Shown piece by piece: positions 63,927 to 64,000 of a stretch of 64,000 nucleotides of DNA (position 1 is its first letter; each line of letters starts with the position of its first letter). A program made the position numbers and the translations under genes. The notes below the pieces were generated by a model. It was not told the origin of the DNA, did not search any database, and saw only the letters and a list, made by a program, of their open reading frames with translations. This DNA is from Armatimonadota bacterium (lineage in GTDB: Bacteria > Armatimonadota > UBA10988): NCBI GenBank assembly GCA_016235455.1, contig JACRKZ010000008.1:1-64000 (forward strand), written 5' to 3'.

Positions 63927-64000
63927 GTGTCCAACTCCTGGCAAGACAGCAGCGTGCCGTCCTTCCAGCGCTGGCTGGAGGCCGATCCGGGTCCCGTGGC
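63927..64000 (+). CDS. Start of an unidentified gene, cut by the window edge
   Basis: GTG 63927 opens a frame reading MSNSWQDSSVPSFQRWLEAD that continues beyond the window. It lies 58 nt after a good promoter. Too little is present for identification; another start is possible. Confidence 0.4.
   Translation, partial: MSNSWQDSSVPSFQRWLEADPGPV

Overview
The window is about 64 kb of GC-rich, densely packed bacterial chromosome. It has no rRNA, tRNA, CRISPR array, integrase or recognisable transposase. The cell is diderm: there is an SLH-type porin, an OstA/LptD-like barrel, LspA with lipoproteins, and a type IV pilus machine. One pseudopilin reads [10 protein letters not shown]...[14 protein letters not shown], a form common in Armatimonadota and a few related candidate phyla. 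Together with the SLH porin, the many secreted carbohydrate-active proteins and the high GC, this suggests Armatimonadota or a neighbouring lineage, probably a free-living polysaccharide degrader. This assignment is inference.

Layout. 1-2559 is the end of a GH2 enzyme with a discoidin domain. 2572-2951 is a 380-bp inverted-repeat element. 3020-7310 holds a fused remnant of the hen1-pnkp RNA-repair locus, then a HAS-barrel protein and a HerA ATPase. 7436-11063 has a peroxiredoxin, a URO-D/MtaA-like protein and a secreted glycosidase. 11240-15944 has a HEAT-repeat protein, a secreted jelly-roll protein, NadA and a receiver protein. 16143-20392 has a lipoprotein, the pseudopilin, RF2 and an S24 repressor. 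20523-21233 is a sigma factor divergent from that repressor. 21088-23925 is the operon rfbD-dksA-lspA-rluD. 24242-30686 has two very large secreted proteins. 30797-36710 contains a Gfo/Idh/MocA oxidoreductase and the run tmk-holB-trxA-membrane protein-htrA-batD. 36774-42190 has a glycosyltransferase, a decayed yefM-yoeB module, a TPR/HEAT protein and a DUF2961 (GH172-type) enzyme. 42417-45656 has two outer-membrane barrels and a receiver. 45714-50923 has an aldolase, a hydroxypyruvate isomerase, an SDR, a VanW protein and a beta-propeller. 50959-54059 has PBP2 and a TPR protein. 54047-61868 is the run mltG-yqeG-aroE-pilB-pilT-pilC-pilD. 61998-63818 is a hybrid histidine kinase, and a further gene begins at the right edge.

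Most notable. (1) The first ~68 residues of Hen1, with an internal gap, are joined in frame to Pnkp from just before its GNHD motif. The methyltransferase, the kinase and half of the phosphatase active site are gone, while the ligase domain is kept. A MITE-like inverted repeat lies just upstream. (2) Four genes (HAS-barrel, tmk, GT4, mltG) each have a TAnnnT box exactly 6 nt before an ATG with no Shine-Dalgarno, which suggests leaderless mRNAs. (3) A repressor with Cys in place of the S24 catalytic Ser faces a sigma factor, and their -35 boxes form a perfect inverted repeat. (4) Three single-base deletions (the antitoxin, its toxin, and a 1.1-kDa-residue secreted protein) may be real decay or assembly errors. 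Other structured intergenic repeats lie at 11085-11211 and 42244-42342.
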